Both the position numbers and the translations under genes were made by a program. This document shows positions 25,299-34,545 of a DNA stretch of 41,224 bases, one piece after another. The stretch is from an uncultured Bacilli bacterium. Lineage in GTDB: Bacteria > Bacillota_I > Bacilli_A > RF39 > UBA660. The stretch's first letter is position 1, and each line of letters starts with the position of its first letter. The DNA lies in the NCBI GenBank assembly GCA_944358445.1, contig CALVRC010000014.1, forward strand, positions 1 through 41,224. The letters run 5' to 3'. Below the pieces are notes generated by a model. The model ran no database searches. It had not been told where the DNA came from and was given only the letters and a program-made list of their open reading frames with translations.

Positions 25299-26160
25299 AT
25301 TTATATCTTTGTGATAAAACTTGTTTTTTTGCTAAAATCCAGTCGTAGTTTTCACCGATAATTGTTGAATCACAATACGGACATTTACTTGAATTAACAT
25401 TTTCTAATGGTGCACCACAGTTTGGACATTTATTTGCTTTTTGACTCATTCCTTTATTAAATGTCATTGCATAATTGTATATTACTTTTTTCTTATCTGT
25501 TCCTCTCACAACTTTATTATTTTTATCAACAATATAATCATAACATTCTACTTGCATAATGACTGTTAATGAAATAGTATTATCTTTTATATCCATTCCA
25601 GCTATATTGAACCCAAGTAAACCAAAGTCTTTCATGATGTTAGTTTGATTTTTAACTTTTAATGTAGTTAACTGTGACTTATACATATTGTACATTTCAT
25701 CAGTAACATTTTCTCTCATTTGATCATAGTCAAAATTCATCCAAGCAATTTGAATGTTTTTGTACACTTCATATACTTGATTTTTAAATATTTCTTCATT
25801 AAAATCAGGAATATGTTTTTTCAGTTCTTCTAAATTATATGGTGGAAGATTTTTAAGTACTGTTGTTGGCCTTGATAAAACTTTTTTCTTTGCCGTAAAT
25901 AGTACAACAGCAAAAATACCTAACATTACAAATAAGAGAATTGCGGCTTCTCCTGTAGACATATTGCTGCTTGAATAGTAATGTCTTCCCGATGAACTTC
26001 CCCAGCTTGAACTACCACTCCAACTTGAACTAAAGCCGCCTGATGAACCTCCAGAATAACTACCATCAAAGCCAGAATCTGCTTGGGGATGATAAAATGG
26101 TATTATTAGCATGAAGCATATTAATATGACTGTTAAAGCATTTTTTACTCTTTTATTCAT
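25297..26160 (-). CDS. Tim44-like zinc-ribbon membrane protein B
   Basis: 287 aa. Signal peptide or first TM (ALTVILICFMLIIPFY), an extracellular Gly/Ser-rich stretch (SYSGGSSGGFSSSWSGSSSW-like, about 32-65), a second TM (GEAAILLFVMLGIFAVVLFTA), then a cytoplasmic Tim44-like domain (HIPDFNEEIFKNQVYEVYKNIQIAWMNFDYDQM) and zinc ribbon KCPNCGAPLENVNSSKCPYC ending in YDWILAKK. The Gly/Ser-Trp stretch recalls the low-complexity ends of TPM-domain proteins. RBS AAAGGAG. Middle paralog of three. Confidence 0.83.
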   Translation of the reverse strand: MNKRVKNALTVILICFMLIIPFYHPQADSGFDGSYSGGSSGGFSSSWSGSSSWGSSSGRHYYSSSNMSTGEAAILLFVMLGIFAVVLFTAKKKVLSRPTTVLKNLPPYNLEELKKHIPDFNEEIFKNQVYEVYKNIQIAWMNFDYDQMRENVTDEMYNMYKSQLTTLKVKNQTNIMKDFGLLGFNIAGMDIKDNTISLTVIMQVECYDYIVDKNNKVVRGTDKKKVIYNYAMTFNKGMSQKANKCPNCGAPLENVNSSKCPYCDSTIIGENYDWILAKKQVLSQRYK

Positions 26161-26172
26161 AGGTTTACTCCT

Positions 26173-26706
26173 TTATCTAGTTTCGATGGATGTTAGCACC
26201 CAATCTTTATCATCTAAATTATAGATAGTTCCACAGTAGGCACATTTACCACTAGCATTTACATCAATTGAAGCACCACATCCTGGGCATTTTCTAACAG
26301 AGCCTGTTTCTAAATGATTAATTTTTTTAGTGAAAGTTAAATAATTTGCTCTTTCGGATCTAACATCTTTATCACCACTAATATAATTGCCATCTTCATC
26401 CATAAGATAATCTAAATATCTTGAAACGATGTAGACTTTTATTATCATATCTGTATTTGTTACTTGATAATCTAATATATCTGTTTGAGCAACATTTAAT
26501 TCATCGTACATTTGAATTAAATGTTTAGCTTTTAAATCATCAATTTTGGTTTTATATGTATTATATACATCATTTGATAAAAAATGTCTGACATTTTCTA
26601 TTTCTTTAGTTACTATGGCTAAGTGTAATTGAATGAAAACATTATCAACATATGTTTTGAATTTACTTTCAGAAAATTCTTGATCATATTTTAATATTTC
26701 ATTCAT
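26173..26706 (-). CDS. Tim44-like zinc-ribbon protein A, soluble
   Basis: 177 aa. Same core as its two paralogs (DQEFSESKFKTYVDNVFIQLHLAIVTKEIENVRHFLSND...) and the same zinc ribbon (RKCPGCGASIDVNASGKCAYCGTIYNLDDKDWVL), but without any membrane segment. Its ATG overlaps the TAA stop of the SPFH gene (TAATG), so the two are translationally coupled and likely made in fixed ratio. Confidence 0.83.
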   Translation of the reverse strand: MNEILKYDQEFSESKFKTYVDNVFIQLHLAIVTKEIENVRHFLSNDVYNTYKTKIDDLKAKHLIQMYDELNVAQTDILDYQVTNTDMIIKVYIVSRYLDYLMDEDGNYISGDKDVRSERANYLTFTKKINHLETGSVRKCPGCGASIDVNASGKCAYCGTIYNLDDKDWVLTSIETR

Positions 26707-27851
26707 TATTTTGCTTCCTTACCACAGTTACTACAGAATTTTCCAGTTAATTTAGCGCCACAGTTACTACAAAATTTTGGAGCATTTTCTGATGTTTGAC
26801 CTGCAACTGCACCAGCTACTGGGGTTTGAGGCATTTGTGGTTGAGCTACATTTTGTGCTTGCATGTTTTGATTAACCGCATTTATCATAGTAGCTCCTGC
26901 TTGATTGGCCATACCCATTCCCATGAAGCCCATCATTGAGCCACCTTCGTTAGCTGCAGCATTTTCCATAGCTTGTGCAGAGGCACTTGCCATTAATCCT
27001 GATTGCATGCTTGGATCAGAGAATATTTTTGCGTCATCAATACGTGATACTCTATTCATAGACTCTTCAGTTAAGTTGATATCACCCATGGCAACATCGG
27101 TAATTTCTAAACCATATTGTTTTTTCCATGAATCATCTAAGCATTTATTCATTTCATCTGAAATGTCACTACCATAAAGTCCCATATCTCCAAATGAAAC
27201 TTTTTTATTTCTCATTACATTTGAAATGGCTACAGTTACTTTTTCTACAAATTTTGCTTTTAGTTGACTGCCAACTACTTCATCATAAGTAATTGTGTCT
27301 TTTGGATTAGTACCAATTACTTCGGCAACTAATAAAGCTGGATCTATTACCCTAACTGCATATTCACCGAAGAATGTAACTTCTAGTGTTCCATATTTTT
27401 CATCAGTTATTTTTTTGGGTTGAGGACTACCAAATTTATTACCCATCATTACTTTAGTATTAACGTAATACACTCTTTGATCGTGGGCTGGCTGTCCACC
27501 ATAAGTAATACGTCTTCCTATTGTTTTAATTGTATCTTTGATACCTTTGAAGAAACCACCATCAAAAACTGTTGGTTCACTGCTTTGTTCATAGGTATAT
27601 ATTCCTGGTTCAGCTGAAAAGTCAGCGATTGCACCATTATCGACAATCATCATTGCCATTCCTTCTGGTACGACGATTTGACTACCTTTTGTAATTATTC
27701 CTTCACTAGGATTTTTGTTACCATCACCATGGTTAACCCTTCCTCTTTGAATTAAGACATTGCCCGCTACTTCTGGGCAATCAATAAATTCTTTAAATTG
27801 ATCTCCAAATCCAGATGATACTGAACTTGTTACGGCTTTTATTAAACCCAT
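26706..27851 (-). CDS. SPFH-domain / virion-core-like protein with C-terminal zinc ribbon
   Basis: 381 aa. The N-terminal part (SQIVVPEGMAMMIVDNG, GEYAVRVIDPALLVAEVIG) is an SPFH (band-7) domain of the YdjI / virion-core-protein type. An Ala/Gly/Met-rich region follows (SGLMASASAQAMENAAANEGGSMMGFMGMGMANQ), then a short zinc ribbon (FCSNCGAKLTGKFCSNCG). There is no N-terminal TM; such proteins attach to membranes through partners. First gene of a four-gene operon with three Tim44-like zinc-ribbon proteins. RBS AAGGAGAG. In B. subtilis the YdjI group acts in membrane stress; a similar role here is inference. Confidence 0.88.
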   Translation of the reverse strand: MGLIKAVTSSVSSGFGDQFKEFIDCPEVAGNVLIQRGRVNHGDGNKNPSEGIITKGSQIVVPEGMAMMIVDNGAIADFSAEPGIYTYEQSSEPTVFDGGFFKGIKDTIKTIGRRITYGGQPAHDQRVYYVNTKVMMGNKFGSPQPKKITDEKYGTLEVTFFGEYAVRVIDPALLVAEVIGTNPKDTITYDEVVGSQLKAKFVEKVTVAISNVMRNKKVSFGDMGLYGSDISDEMNKCLDDSWKKQYGLEITDVAMGDINLTEESMNRVSRIDDAKIFSDPSMQSGLMASASAQAMENAAANEGGSMMGFMGMGMANQAGATMINAVNQNMQAQNVAQPQMPQTPVAGAVAGQTSENAPKFCSNCGAKLTGKFCSNCGKEAK

Positions 27852-27875
27852 TATTATTCACTCTCCTTTATTATA

Positions 27876-27904
27876 ATTATATACTACTTGAAATTTTATA
27901 GCAA
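27876..27904 (-). promoter_or_regulatory. Promoter of the SPFH/Tim44-like operon
   Basis: Minus-strand TTGCTA (27899-27904), exact 17-bp spacer, TATAAT (27876-27881), about 25 bp before the start. Confidence 0.75.
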
Positions 27905-27908
27905 GAAA

Positions 27909-27954
27909 AAAGAATAAATTAGTTATTGCTTTTGCTTACTCATATTTATTCTTT
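27909..27954 (-). terminator. Terminator of the gene at 27923
   Basis: AAAGAATAAAT (27909-27919) pairs with ATTTATTCTTT (27944-27954); a T-run follows on the minus strand. The large loop contains the last codons. It overlaps the edge of the next operon's promoter. Confidence 0.6.
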
Positions 27955-28432
27955 CTCTTTGTTTTATAATTTGTTTTTTTCGATGATTATAAAATTCAGA
28001 TTGTTGGGTATTTTCTTCTTCTTTTTTATCTATAAATTTTTGATAGATTTGGTTTAATTTTTCTAAATCTTCATCACTTCTAGGAGGTAAGTTTTGATAT
28101 AAATTATCTTGATAGCAAGCTTTTATAACTTCATTTGATAAAGTTCCTGCGAAAGAAGTTGCGAATGCTTTTATGTCAAGCCAAGGATATAATAAATAAT
28201 ATGTTGATTCACTTTCTTCATCATTATATATTTCAAAATTATCATTTTGGCAAATTGGTTCCCTGCCTTCTATGATATCTAAATTTTGCTTTTTTAAATT
28301 TTCAGTAATTATTTTTAAAAATCTGGCAATATCATAGCCATCAATTATATATCTATTTTCATTTTCTATTGTAAGAAATAATGTTAGATTTATAATTTTT
28401 TTTGAATCTAGATATCTACATTCTTTTAACAT
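27923..28432 (-). CDS. Unknown soluble protein
   Basis: 169 aa, not recognised. The first ~110 residues look globular (LTLFLTIENENRYIIDGYDIARFLKIITENL..., STYYLLYPWLDIKAFATSFAGTLSNEVIKACY); the rest is charged and Gln/Lys/Glu-rich, likely helical (DLEKLNQIYQKFIDKKEEENTQQSEFYNHRKK). No signal or TM. RBS GGTGATG. It lies 45 bp after the DUF1003 gene on the same strand and may be co-transcribed with it. Confidence 0.75.
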   Translation of the reverse strand: MLKECRYLDSKKIINLTLFLTIENENRYIIDGYDIARFLKIITENLKKQNLDIIEGREPICQNDNFEIYNDEESESTYYLLYPWLDIKAFATSFAGTLSNEVIKACYQDNLYQNLPPRSDEDLEKLNQIYQKFIDKKEEENTQQSEFYNHRKKQIIKQRERINMSKQKQ

Positions 28433-28477
28433 AATATCATCACCTATACATCAGTTTATCATATACATATTTTTATT

Positions 28478-28999
28478 TCAATTATTTTCCTCTTCAGTTA
28501 TGGCTTTATCTAAAATGTTTAATAATCTATTTTGATTATTTATTAATACTTCTACTTTGTGGTGTAAGTCTTCTAGTAATAATTCACTTTTTAAATCTAT
28601 TTTATAATCATTTTGATTTCTTAAACTATCTTTTTTTGAGGCTCTATTTTGACTCATCATAATTATTGGGGCTTGCAGTGCTGAAATACATGATAAGATT
28701 AGGTTTAATAAAATATATGGATAGGGGTCTATTTCTTTATCTTTTAAAATAAAGGTATTTATAATCATCCAACCAATTAGAAAGATTATAGATATGATGA
28801 TAAAGCTCCAGCTACCGGCAATTTCGGATATTTTATCGGCAGCTTTTTCTGAGAAGGTTAAATTTCTTTCTTCTTCTTTATCTACATCGATGGCTATTGA
28901 ACTATCTGCTAACAAATCTATTATATCTTCTTTTTCATCTTTTTCTAAGTTTTGATGCAAGATCATTTGAACGATTTTTCTTTTATCTTTTTTAGTCAT
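28478..28999 (-). CDS. DUF1003 membrane protein
   Basis: 173 aa with the DUF1003 signature: FSEKAADKISEIAGSWSFIIISIIFLIGWMIIN, then PYPYILLNLILSCISALQAPIIMMSQNRASKKD. Two TM helices with N- and C-termini on the same side; the C-terminal LLEDLHHKVEVLINNQNRLLNILD is a predicted coiled coil. Family function is unknown. RBS AAGGAG. Confidence 0.92.
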   Translation of the reverse strand: MTKKDKRKIVQMILHQNLEKDEKEDIIDLLADSSIAIDVDKEEERNLTFSEKAADKISEIAGSWSFIIISIIFLIGWMIINTFILKDKEIDPYPYILLNLILSCISALQAPIIMMSQNRASKKDSLRNQNDYKIDLKSELLLEDLHHKVEVLINNQNRLLNILDKAITEEENN

Positions 29000-29054
29000 T
29001 TTTCAACACTCCTTATAGTTATTATGAATAATTTTATGTTAAAAATACATTAAA

Positions 29055-29085
29055 AACTCTCATGTTAATTTATGAGAGCTTTTTC
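29055..29085 (-). terminator. addBA terminator
   Basis: CTCTCAT and ATGAGAG with flanking A5 and T5 runs; the stem contains the addA stop. Works in both directions by form. Confidence 0.8.
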
Positions 29086-32000
29086 ATTTAAGCTTATTAA
29101 TTTTTCATCCAATATAGAGTATAGATATATTTTGGTTGGTTTGTTTGTTATTGTTTCGATATATTTTTTGTAACCATTTAATTGGTTTAAATATGCTTCA
29201 TCAGTTGTGTGTTTTAATTTGTAATCTACGATGATGTTTTCATTTTCTTTAATTAGAAGTAGGTCAATAATCCCGTGATATTCTTCTTTGCTTTTTTCAT
29301 AAATGAATTCATATTCTTTATATGTTTGTTTGGTGCCCTTTAAAATACCTGAGTTTATGAATGATGTTACTTTTTTCTTTTCAAATGGTGTGAGGTTATC
29401 TAGGTTAGGATTTTGGAAATTGATGTTTTCGAGTATGCAGTGCATTTTAAGACCAAGTTCGATGTTTGTTTTTTCTTCTTTGGAGTATAGATTATGGGTG
29501 GTTTTTGAGAAGTGGGATTTAGATAATTCTTCTTTCTTTATATTTAGTTCGTTTATGTTTAATGGTTTTGCGGTGGAAAAGTCTTGTTTGCTAGTGGCTT
29601 TTTTAGATAGATTATAATCCTTTGTGAGATTTATGGTGGATAAGTCTATATTTTCTTTATATTTTTCTAGTGATTTATAGATGGAATTTAAGATATTTTG
29701 GAATGATAGGTATTTTAATCTTATGTTATCATCAACTACACCGTTTTCTTTAATGGTTATTTCTTCTTCCATATTGGTTACTAAAATCATTTTTTCCCTA
29801 GCTCTAGTTAAAGCGACATAAAATAATCTTATACGTTCTGAGATTTCTTCTTTCATGTAGTTATTTTTTAATAAGGTTTTTAAAATTGTGCTTTTTGGTG
29901 AGTTATCAAAGTAGGGAATGATGAAGCCATATTTATCTGAGAAGTAAAATAGGTTTTTAAGGTCATCAATGTTGAATTTCTTACTGAGGGAACTAAAGTA
30001 ACATATAGGAAATTCTAGGCCTTTAGAGGCATGGATGGTCATGATTTTGACAGAGTTAGAGTCTTCTTTGTTGAGGGCAAGTTTTATATCTAGGCCATCT
30101 TCTAAGACTTCGTTTAAGTATTCGTAAAAGTCTTTTATTTCGTAACCCAATTTGTCACAGTTTATGGCTACTTTTATTAAGGAGTCGATAATGGTTATTC
30201 TTGAGTTTATGTCGCCAATAGAAATCATTTTTTCGTATAGGTTAAAGGTATCAATGATTTTTCTTATTAAGGTTTCGCTACTTTGTTCATCTAGGTTTTG
30301 TTTTAGGATTTGACACTTTTCCCATATATCTGTTTCTTTATAATCATTATTGTTTAAGTGGGTTAATATTTCGTTATCTGACATTTGAAATAGGTAGCTT
30401 CTGGCTAGTGAAGTGAATGAGTATTTGAAGTTAGTATCTATTTTATTTGATAAAATTAAGTTATATATATGTTTAAATATTATAATTTCATCAGAGTTAT
30501 TGATAGCTTTATCACGGTATATGGTTATTGGGATGTTTAGGTATTCGAATATTTTTTTATATAGTTCAAATTTAGATGATCTATCAATTAGGATAGCACA
30601 GTCTTTGTATTCTAATTCTTTTGCTTTATTGGTGTCTTTATCCATGATTTGATATTTATTTTGGATTTTAGTTTGAATGTCTTTAGCAATGGTGAATATT
30701 TCGATTTCATCTTTAGAGTATGTTTTATCTTCAGGTGTTTCGTAATTTAATATTTCCATGTTATAGTTTTCTTTATGGATTTCATTATAAGCGGTGTTTC
30801 CAAAAATCATTTGATGACTTGTTATATAATCGGCACCACCGATGTCTGAGTCCATTATTTGGTTGAACATTTCATTGATGTTGTTTAAGACTTCATCTCT
30901 TGAACGGAAGTTTTTGTTTAAATCGATTTTTAGTCCACCTTTATTAGCACTATAGTTTTCATATTTGGTTTTGAATAGTTCTGGGTTTGTGTGTCTAAAA
31001 CGGTAAATTGACTGTTTAATGTCGCCAACCATATAAACATTGTTTTTTTCAATGTATGAGATAAATGTTTCTTGAATGTCATTGGTGTCTTGGTATTCAT
31101 CGATTAGGATTTCATGATATTTTTCTTTTAAGTTTTCTCTTATTTCCTTATTTTCTTTTAATAGGTTGATGGCAATTCTAGCAATATCAATAAATTCATA
31201 GACGTTTTTTTCTTGTTTAAATTTAGTTAATTTTTTATCTAGTTTTAGGATGATATCAATGATTATTTCGGTGTAGTCTTTGGTTTGATTGATAGTTTCC
31301 TTAATAAAATCTATATCTTTATATTTTGTTAGCTCTTTTATTTCTTTGATTAGTGCTGATAGTTCTTGTTTTATAGATTTGGTTTCTTCTTCACTTCCTC
31401 TTGGAAGATTTGGAAGTCTATCTGGAATGGACAATTTTATTTCTTCATAGGTTTTGGCATTTATTAAATTAGTTAATGTGGTTTCTAGTTTTTCTATGTA
31501 TGTGCCAAAAGTATAGTAGCTTAGGCTATGAATAGTGTTTTTGATACTTTTTTGTTTGGTGTTTAAAAGGTTTAGATAGTCTTGGATGTAATTATTTATT
31601 TGAGTTTCATTAAAATAATTTTTTATATATGTTTTTAAATATTCATCTTTATTATATAGGTTGTCTAGGCTTTCATTTAGTTTTAGAATGTTTTTGATTA
31701 TTTTTTTATCATCTTTTAAGGTGAAGTCGCTGATTAGTTTTAGAAATTTTGGATCTTTGTTTTGATAGTATTCATCAAAGATATTATTTATGATGTGCTT
31801 CTTTTCTAAGGACATGATAGAGCTATCGACAATAGATAAGTCGCTAGAGATATTTAGATAATGGCTATATTTTTTGACAAGACCTAGAGCATAAGCATCA
31901 AAGGTGGTGATGTCGGCGGTGTCGACTTTAGCAAGTTCATCTTTGAGGTTTGCTTCGATGATTTTTTTTCGAATACGTTCTTTCATTTCGGCAGCGGCAG

Positions 32001-32172
32001 CATTAGTAAATGTTAGGATTAAAAGGTTATCTAAGCTGATTCCTTTTTTTAATTTAGTAATTACTCTTTCGGATAAGACAGCGGTTTTTCCTGAACCAGC
32101 TCCAGCTGAGACGATAATGTTTTGACCGGACTGATTGATGGCTTCTTCTTGTTCTTGGGTCCACTTAGGCAT
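29065..32172 (-). CDS. addA: ATP-dependent helicase/nuclease subunit A (AddA)
   Basis: Helicase-nuclease subunit that, with AddB, processes double-strand breaks for RecA. 1035 aa, below the usual ~1200. UvrD-like motifs: Walker A AGAGSGKT (23-30), LTFTNAAAAEMKERI, ILIDEYQDTND, VGDIKQSIYRFRHTNPELF, LNKNFRSR, MTIHASKGLEFPI, RIRLFYVALTRAREK. The C-terminal RecB-type nuclease has GIIDLLLI...IIVDYKLK and LNQLNGYKKYIE. The preferred ATG (32172) follows AGGAGG; the GTG at 32181 overlaps that RBS. It overlaps the addB 3' end by 8 bp. Confidence 0.96.
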   Translation of the reverse strand: MPKWTQEQEEAINQSGQNIIVSAGAGSGKTAVLSERVITKLKKGISLDNLLILTFTNAAAAEMKERIRKKIIEANLKDELAKVDTADITTFDAYALGLVKKYSHYLNISSDLSIVDSSIMSLEKKHIINNIFDEYYQNKDPKFLKLISDFTLKDDKKIIKNILKLNESLDNLYNKDEYLKTYIKNYFNETQINNYIQDYLNLLNTKQKSIKNTIHSLSYYTFGTYIEKLETTLTNLINAKTYEEIKLSIPDRLPNLPRGSEEETKSIKQELSALIKEIKELTKYKDIDFIKETINQTKDYTEIIIDIILKLDKKLTKFKQEKNVYEFIDIARIAINLLKENKEIRENLKEKYHEILIDEYQDTNDIQETFISYIEKNNVYMVGDIKQSIYRFRHTNPELFKTKYENYSANKGGLKIDLNKNFRSRDEVLNNINEMFNQIMDSDIGGADYITSHQMIFGNTAYNEIHKENYNMEILNYETPEDKTYSKDEIEIFTIAKDIQTKIQNKYQIMDKDTNKAKELEYKDCAILIDRSSKFELYKKIFEYLNIPITIYRDKAINNSDEIIIFKHIYNLILSNKIDTNFKYSFTSLARSYLFQMSDNEILTHLNNNDYKETDIWEKCQILKQNLDEQSSETLIRKIIDTFNLYEKMISIGDINSRITIIDSLIKVAINCDKLGYEIKDFYEYLNEVLEDGLDIKLALNKEDSNSVKIMTIHASKGLEFPICYFSSLSKKFNIDDLKNLFYFSDKYGFIIPYFDNSPKSTILKTLLKNNYMKEEISERIRLFYVALTRAREKMILVTNMEEEITIKENGVVDDNIRLKYLSFQNILNSIYKSLEKYKENIDLSTINLTKDYNLSKKATSKQDFSTAKPLNINELNIKKEELSKSHFSKTTHNLYSKEEKTNIELGLKMHCILENINFQNPNLDNLTPFEKKKVTSFINSGILKGTKQTYKEYEFIYEKSKEEYHGIIDLLLIKENENIIVDYKLKHTTDEAYLNQLNGYKKYIETITNKPTKIYLYSILDEKLISLNEKALIN

Positions 32173-34474
32173 TTTCTTCACCTCCTATTATGTCTTTGAA
32201 TTTAGTTTCTTTTAAGTCTTTTATGTCGGTTTCTTTGACATAGCAAATATCTTTGAATGGGCAAAATTTACAGCTGATGTTTTTATTATCAATTCTTTTG
32301 GGTTCAATTTTGAAGTCGGCATTTAAGATTTTTTCTATAGTAGCACTGATATTGTTATCTACAATATTTACTAATTTATTAATACCATTTTTATCAATTA
32401 CTTTGGCATAGGCATAGAAACCTTTTTGAGTTGTTTTCATGGAGCTGATGATTTCACTATTTTGGTATGTATCATCAATTTTACTGATGGCATCTTCATT
32501 GTTGATGGTATAGCCTTGTAGTTTTAGGTTGTTTTTGGTGTCTTTATCTGCATCTTTACTATCAAGGGTTTGAGGGGTGAGTATTTTTTGGAGATAAAAT
32601 CCATTAATGGTGTAATTTGGTCCTAGGCCTTTTTGAACTAGGTAAATATAGGTTGGGAGCTGCATATTTAATCCATAATTTATGTCATCTAAAGTTGATG
32701 ATACTTCACCGGTTTTATAGTCAATTATGATGGCATTTATTTGGTTATTTTCTTCAAAGTAATTTATTTTATCGATGATGCCTGTGAAGGTGATGTTTAT
32801 ATCTTTTGATTTATCTATTTTAACTGGTTTTTCGGTGAGGTGGTGTTTGTACTTGCTATGAGTTTCTTGCCATCTGATGATGTCGATGTCTTGTTTTAGG
32901 GTTTGATATAGTTTATCTATGTAGAAGCTTTCTTTTGGGGTTAGTGATTTATCTTTTAGATATCCATAGTATTCTTTTTCTAAGTCGAAGTTTTCATCGT
33001 ATAGGTGAGATAAAGTATTGTGAAAGAGATTACCAATCAATAAAGGAAATGTTTCTTCATATGGCTCTAGTTTTAATATGTGTTTTATATAGAATTTGAA
33101 TGGGCATAAGGCATAGTTATTGAGGCTTGTGTATGATAAGGTTAGATTATTTTTTAGATGGTTTTTTAGGAGAGTTTGATTAACCTTATTATATTCGTTT
33201 GAATATGTTCCGTAAGGGAGGGATGGGTATGCGCTAGAAAGAAGAGGTAGCGAGGTGTCTTTTTCATTATAATTAAAGTAATTATCTAAAAGAATGCCTA
33301 GTTTTAATTTGTTGAAGTCGTTTGAATATTCATATGAGATTTGGTGTTCTTTTTGGATTTCAAGGTTTAGCTCACTAATTACAAATGATGGGAAGTATGT
33401 ATTAAAGGCATCTTTTAATTTATATGAGAGTGTGATGTTTGGAAATGTTTTAATAAGGTGTTTTAGATGATTTTTAGCTATTTCGTTTTTTTGAAGTGAG
33501 GTTAGAAGACCTAGAGAGACTTTTTCTTTATCGGTGATGATGTCATCATCTTTATATATATGGGGAATTATACCTTGGTTAAGGCCGGCAATATAGTAGT
33601 GTTTATTTGGATTTGTTATTTGGTTTAGATTTATTATTTGAATGGCATTTGTTACTTCTTCTTTTTCCACAGTAATATTTTGAAGTTTAGCAGTTATTAT
33701 TTGAATGGCGGTGTCATCAAGATTAGGAAATGATAGATTATTAAGTATATCAATTATTTGGTTTTTGAGATTGGAAGCGGGCAAGAGGTCTAAAGAGGCT
33801 TGGATGTCTTTTGTTTCATTTAATGATTTTAAGAAGTCTTGAGTGGTTTTTGAACTATAAAGAGAGTCAGATGATTGGAAATTAAAAGGAATTTTGAAAA
33901 GGTTAAATATTCTGATTAGTTCACTTTTATAGTCATTAGTAATTCCAGATACAAAGATATCGTTTATATCGATATTTTCATTTTGAATTTTATTTATAAT
34001 ATCTTCGGCAATAAAAATAAGTTCATCTGTTTGAGAGTTAAATTCATGGACAATTTTTGTTTCACTTCCGGTTTTACTGTGAATAATTTCTAAATCATAG
34101 TTTTTTAGTTCATTTAGTAAATATGGGTCTATGTCTTCATAGCCGATGATGGTAATATGATTTAAATTATCTTTAAAATTTGAATTTACTTCTAATAAGT
34201 TTTCTTTTTTTAAAACATCAAAATATGGTTTAATTATTTTACTATTTATAAATATGTTATCTAAGTATTTTTGAGCAGTTTTATAATTTAGGTTAAATTT
34301 TTGCATCAAAAAATAAAGGGCTTCTTTTTTATAAGTACCATAGTAGTTTTTTATAAATTCTTCTTTGGTCATTATTTTTATATTAATAAGTTTCTTTTGT
34401 TTAGATATAGTTTTTAATATTTCTTTTTTTATGTGGTTTGGGGCAATAATTAAGCCATCTTTTAATTCAAACAT
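32165..34474 (-). CDS. addB: ATP-dependent nuclease subunit B (AddB), compact
   Basis: Partner of AddA; binds Chi and degrades the other strand. 769 aa against ~1150 in Bacillus, so the inactive helicase-like part is much reduced. The C-terminal nuclease is intact: YNALCPF-type CPFKFYIKHIL, GIIDKINY...AIIIDYKTG, and the final CKFCPFKDICY, giving the four Cys of the iron-sulfur staple. The N-terminal Walker A of Bacillus AddB was not seen. An ATG at 34498 overlaps the -10 TATAAT, so it cannot be used; ATG 34474 follows AAAGGAAAG and gives MFELKDGLII. Confidence 0.9.
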   Translation of the reverse strand: MFELKDGLIIAPNHIKKEILKTISKQKKLINIKIMTKEEFIKNYYGTYKKEALYFLMQKFNLNYKTAQKYLDNIFINSKIIKPYFDVLKKENLLEVNSNFKDNLNHITIIGYEDIDPYLLNELKNYDLEIIHSKTGSETKIVHEFNSQTDELIFIAEDIINKIQNENIDINDIFVSGITNDYKSELIRIFNLFKIPFNFQSSDSLYSSKTTQDFLKSLNETKDIQASLDLLPASNLKNQIIDILNNLSFPNLDDTAIQIITAKLQNITVEKEEVTNAIQIINLNQITNPNKHYYIAGLNQGIIPHIYKDDDIITDKEKVSLGLLTSLQKNEIAKNHLKHLIKTFPNITLSYKLKDAFNTYFPSFVISELNLEIQKEHQISYEYSNDFNKLKLGILLDNYFNYNEKDTSLPLLSSAYPSLPYGTYSNEYNKVNQTLLKNHLKNNLTLSYTSLNNYALCPFKFYIKHILKLEPYEETFPLLIGNLFHNTLSHLYDENFDLEKEYYGYLKDKSLTPKESFYIDKLYQTLKQDIDIIRWQETHSKYKHHLTEKPVKIDKSKDINITFTGIIDKINYFEENNQINAIIIDYKTGEVSSTLDDINYGLNMQLPTYIYLVQKGLGPNYTINGFYLQKILTPQTLDSKDADKDTKNNLKLQGYTINNEDAISKIDDTYQNSEIISSMKTTQKGFYAYAKVIDKNGINKLVNIVDNNISATIEKILNADFKIEPKRIDNKNISCKFCPFKDICYVKETDIKDLKETKFKDIIGGEENA

Positions 34475-34496
34475 ATAATCACTACTTTCCTTTTTC

Positions 34497-34505
34497 ATTA
34501 TAACA
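34497..34505 (-). promoter_or_regulatory. addBA extended -10 promoter
   Basis: Minus-strand TGTTATAAT is an extended -10 element (TG-N-TATAAT). No good -35 is visible 17 bp upstream, which is normal for extended -10 promoters. Confidence 0.55.
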
Positions 34506-34511
34506 TAGCAT

Positions 34512-34537
34512 TTAAAAAAGCGGACTTTTTGCCGCTT
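34512..34537 (-). terminator. Terminator of the G5 surface protein gene
   Basis: AAGCGG (34518-34523) / CCGCTT (34532-34537), followed by CTTTTTTAAA on the minus strand. Confidence 0.75.
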
Positions 34538-34545
34538 AGTTTTTC

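Noticed and set aside
34474..34498. addB start at ATG 34498
   Set aside because: This ATG overlaps the -10 TATAAT and would lie upstream of the transcription start; ATG 34474 has an RBS.
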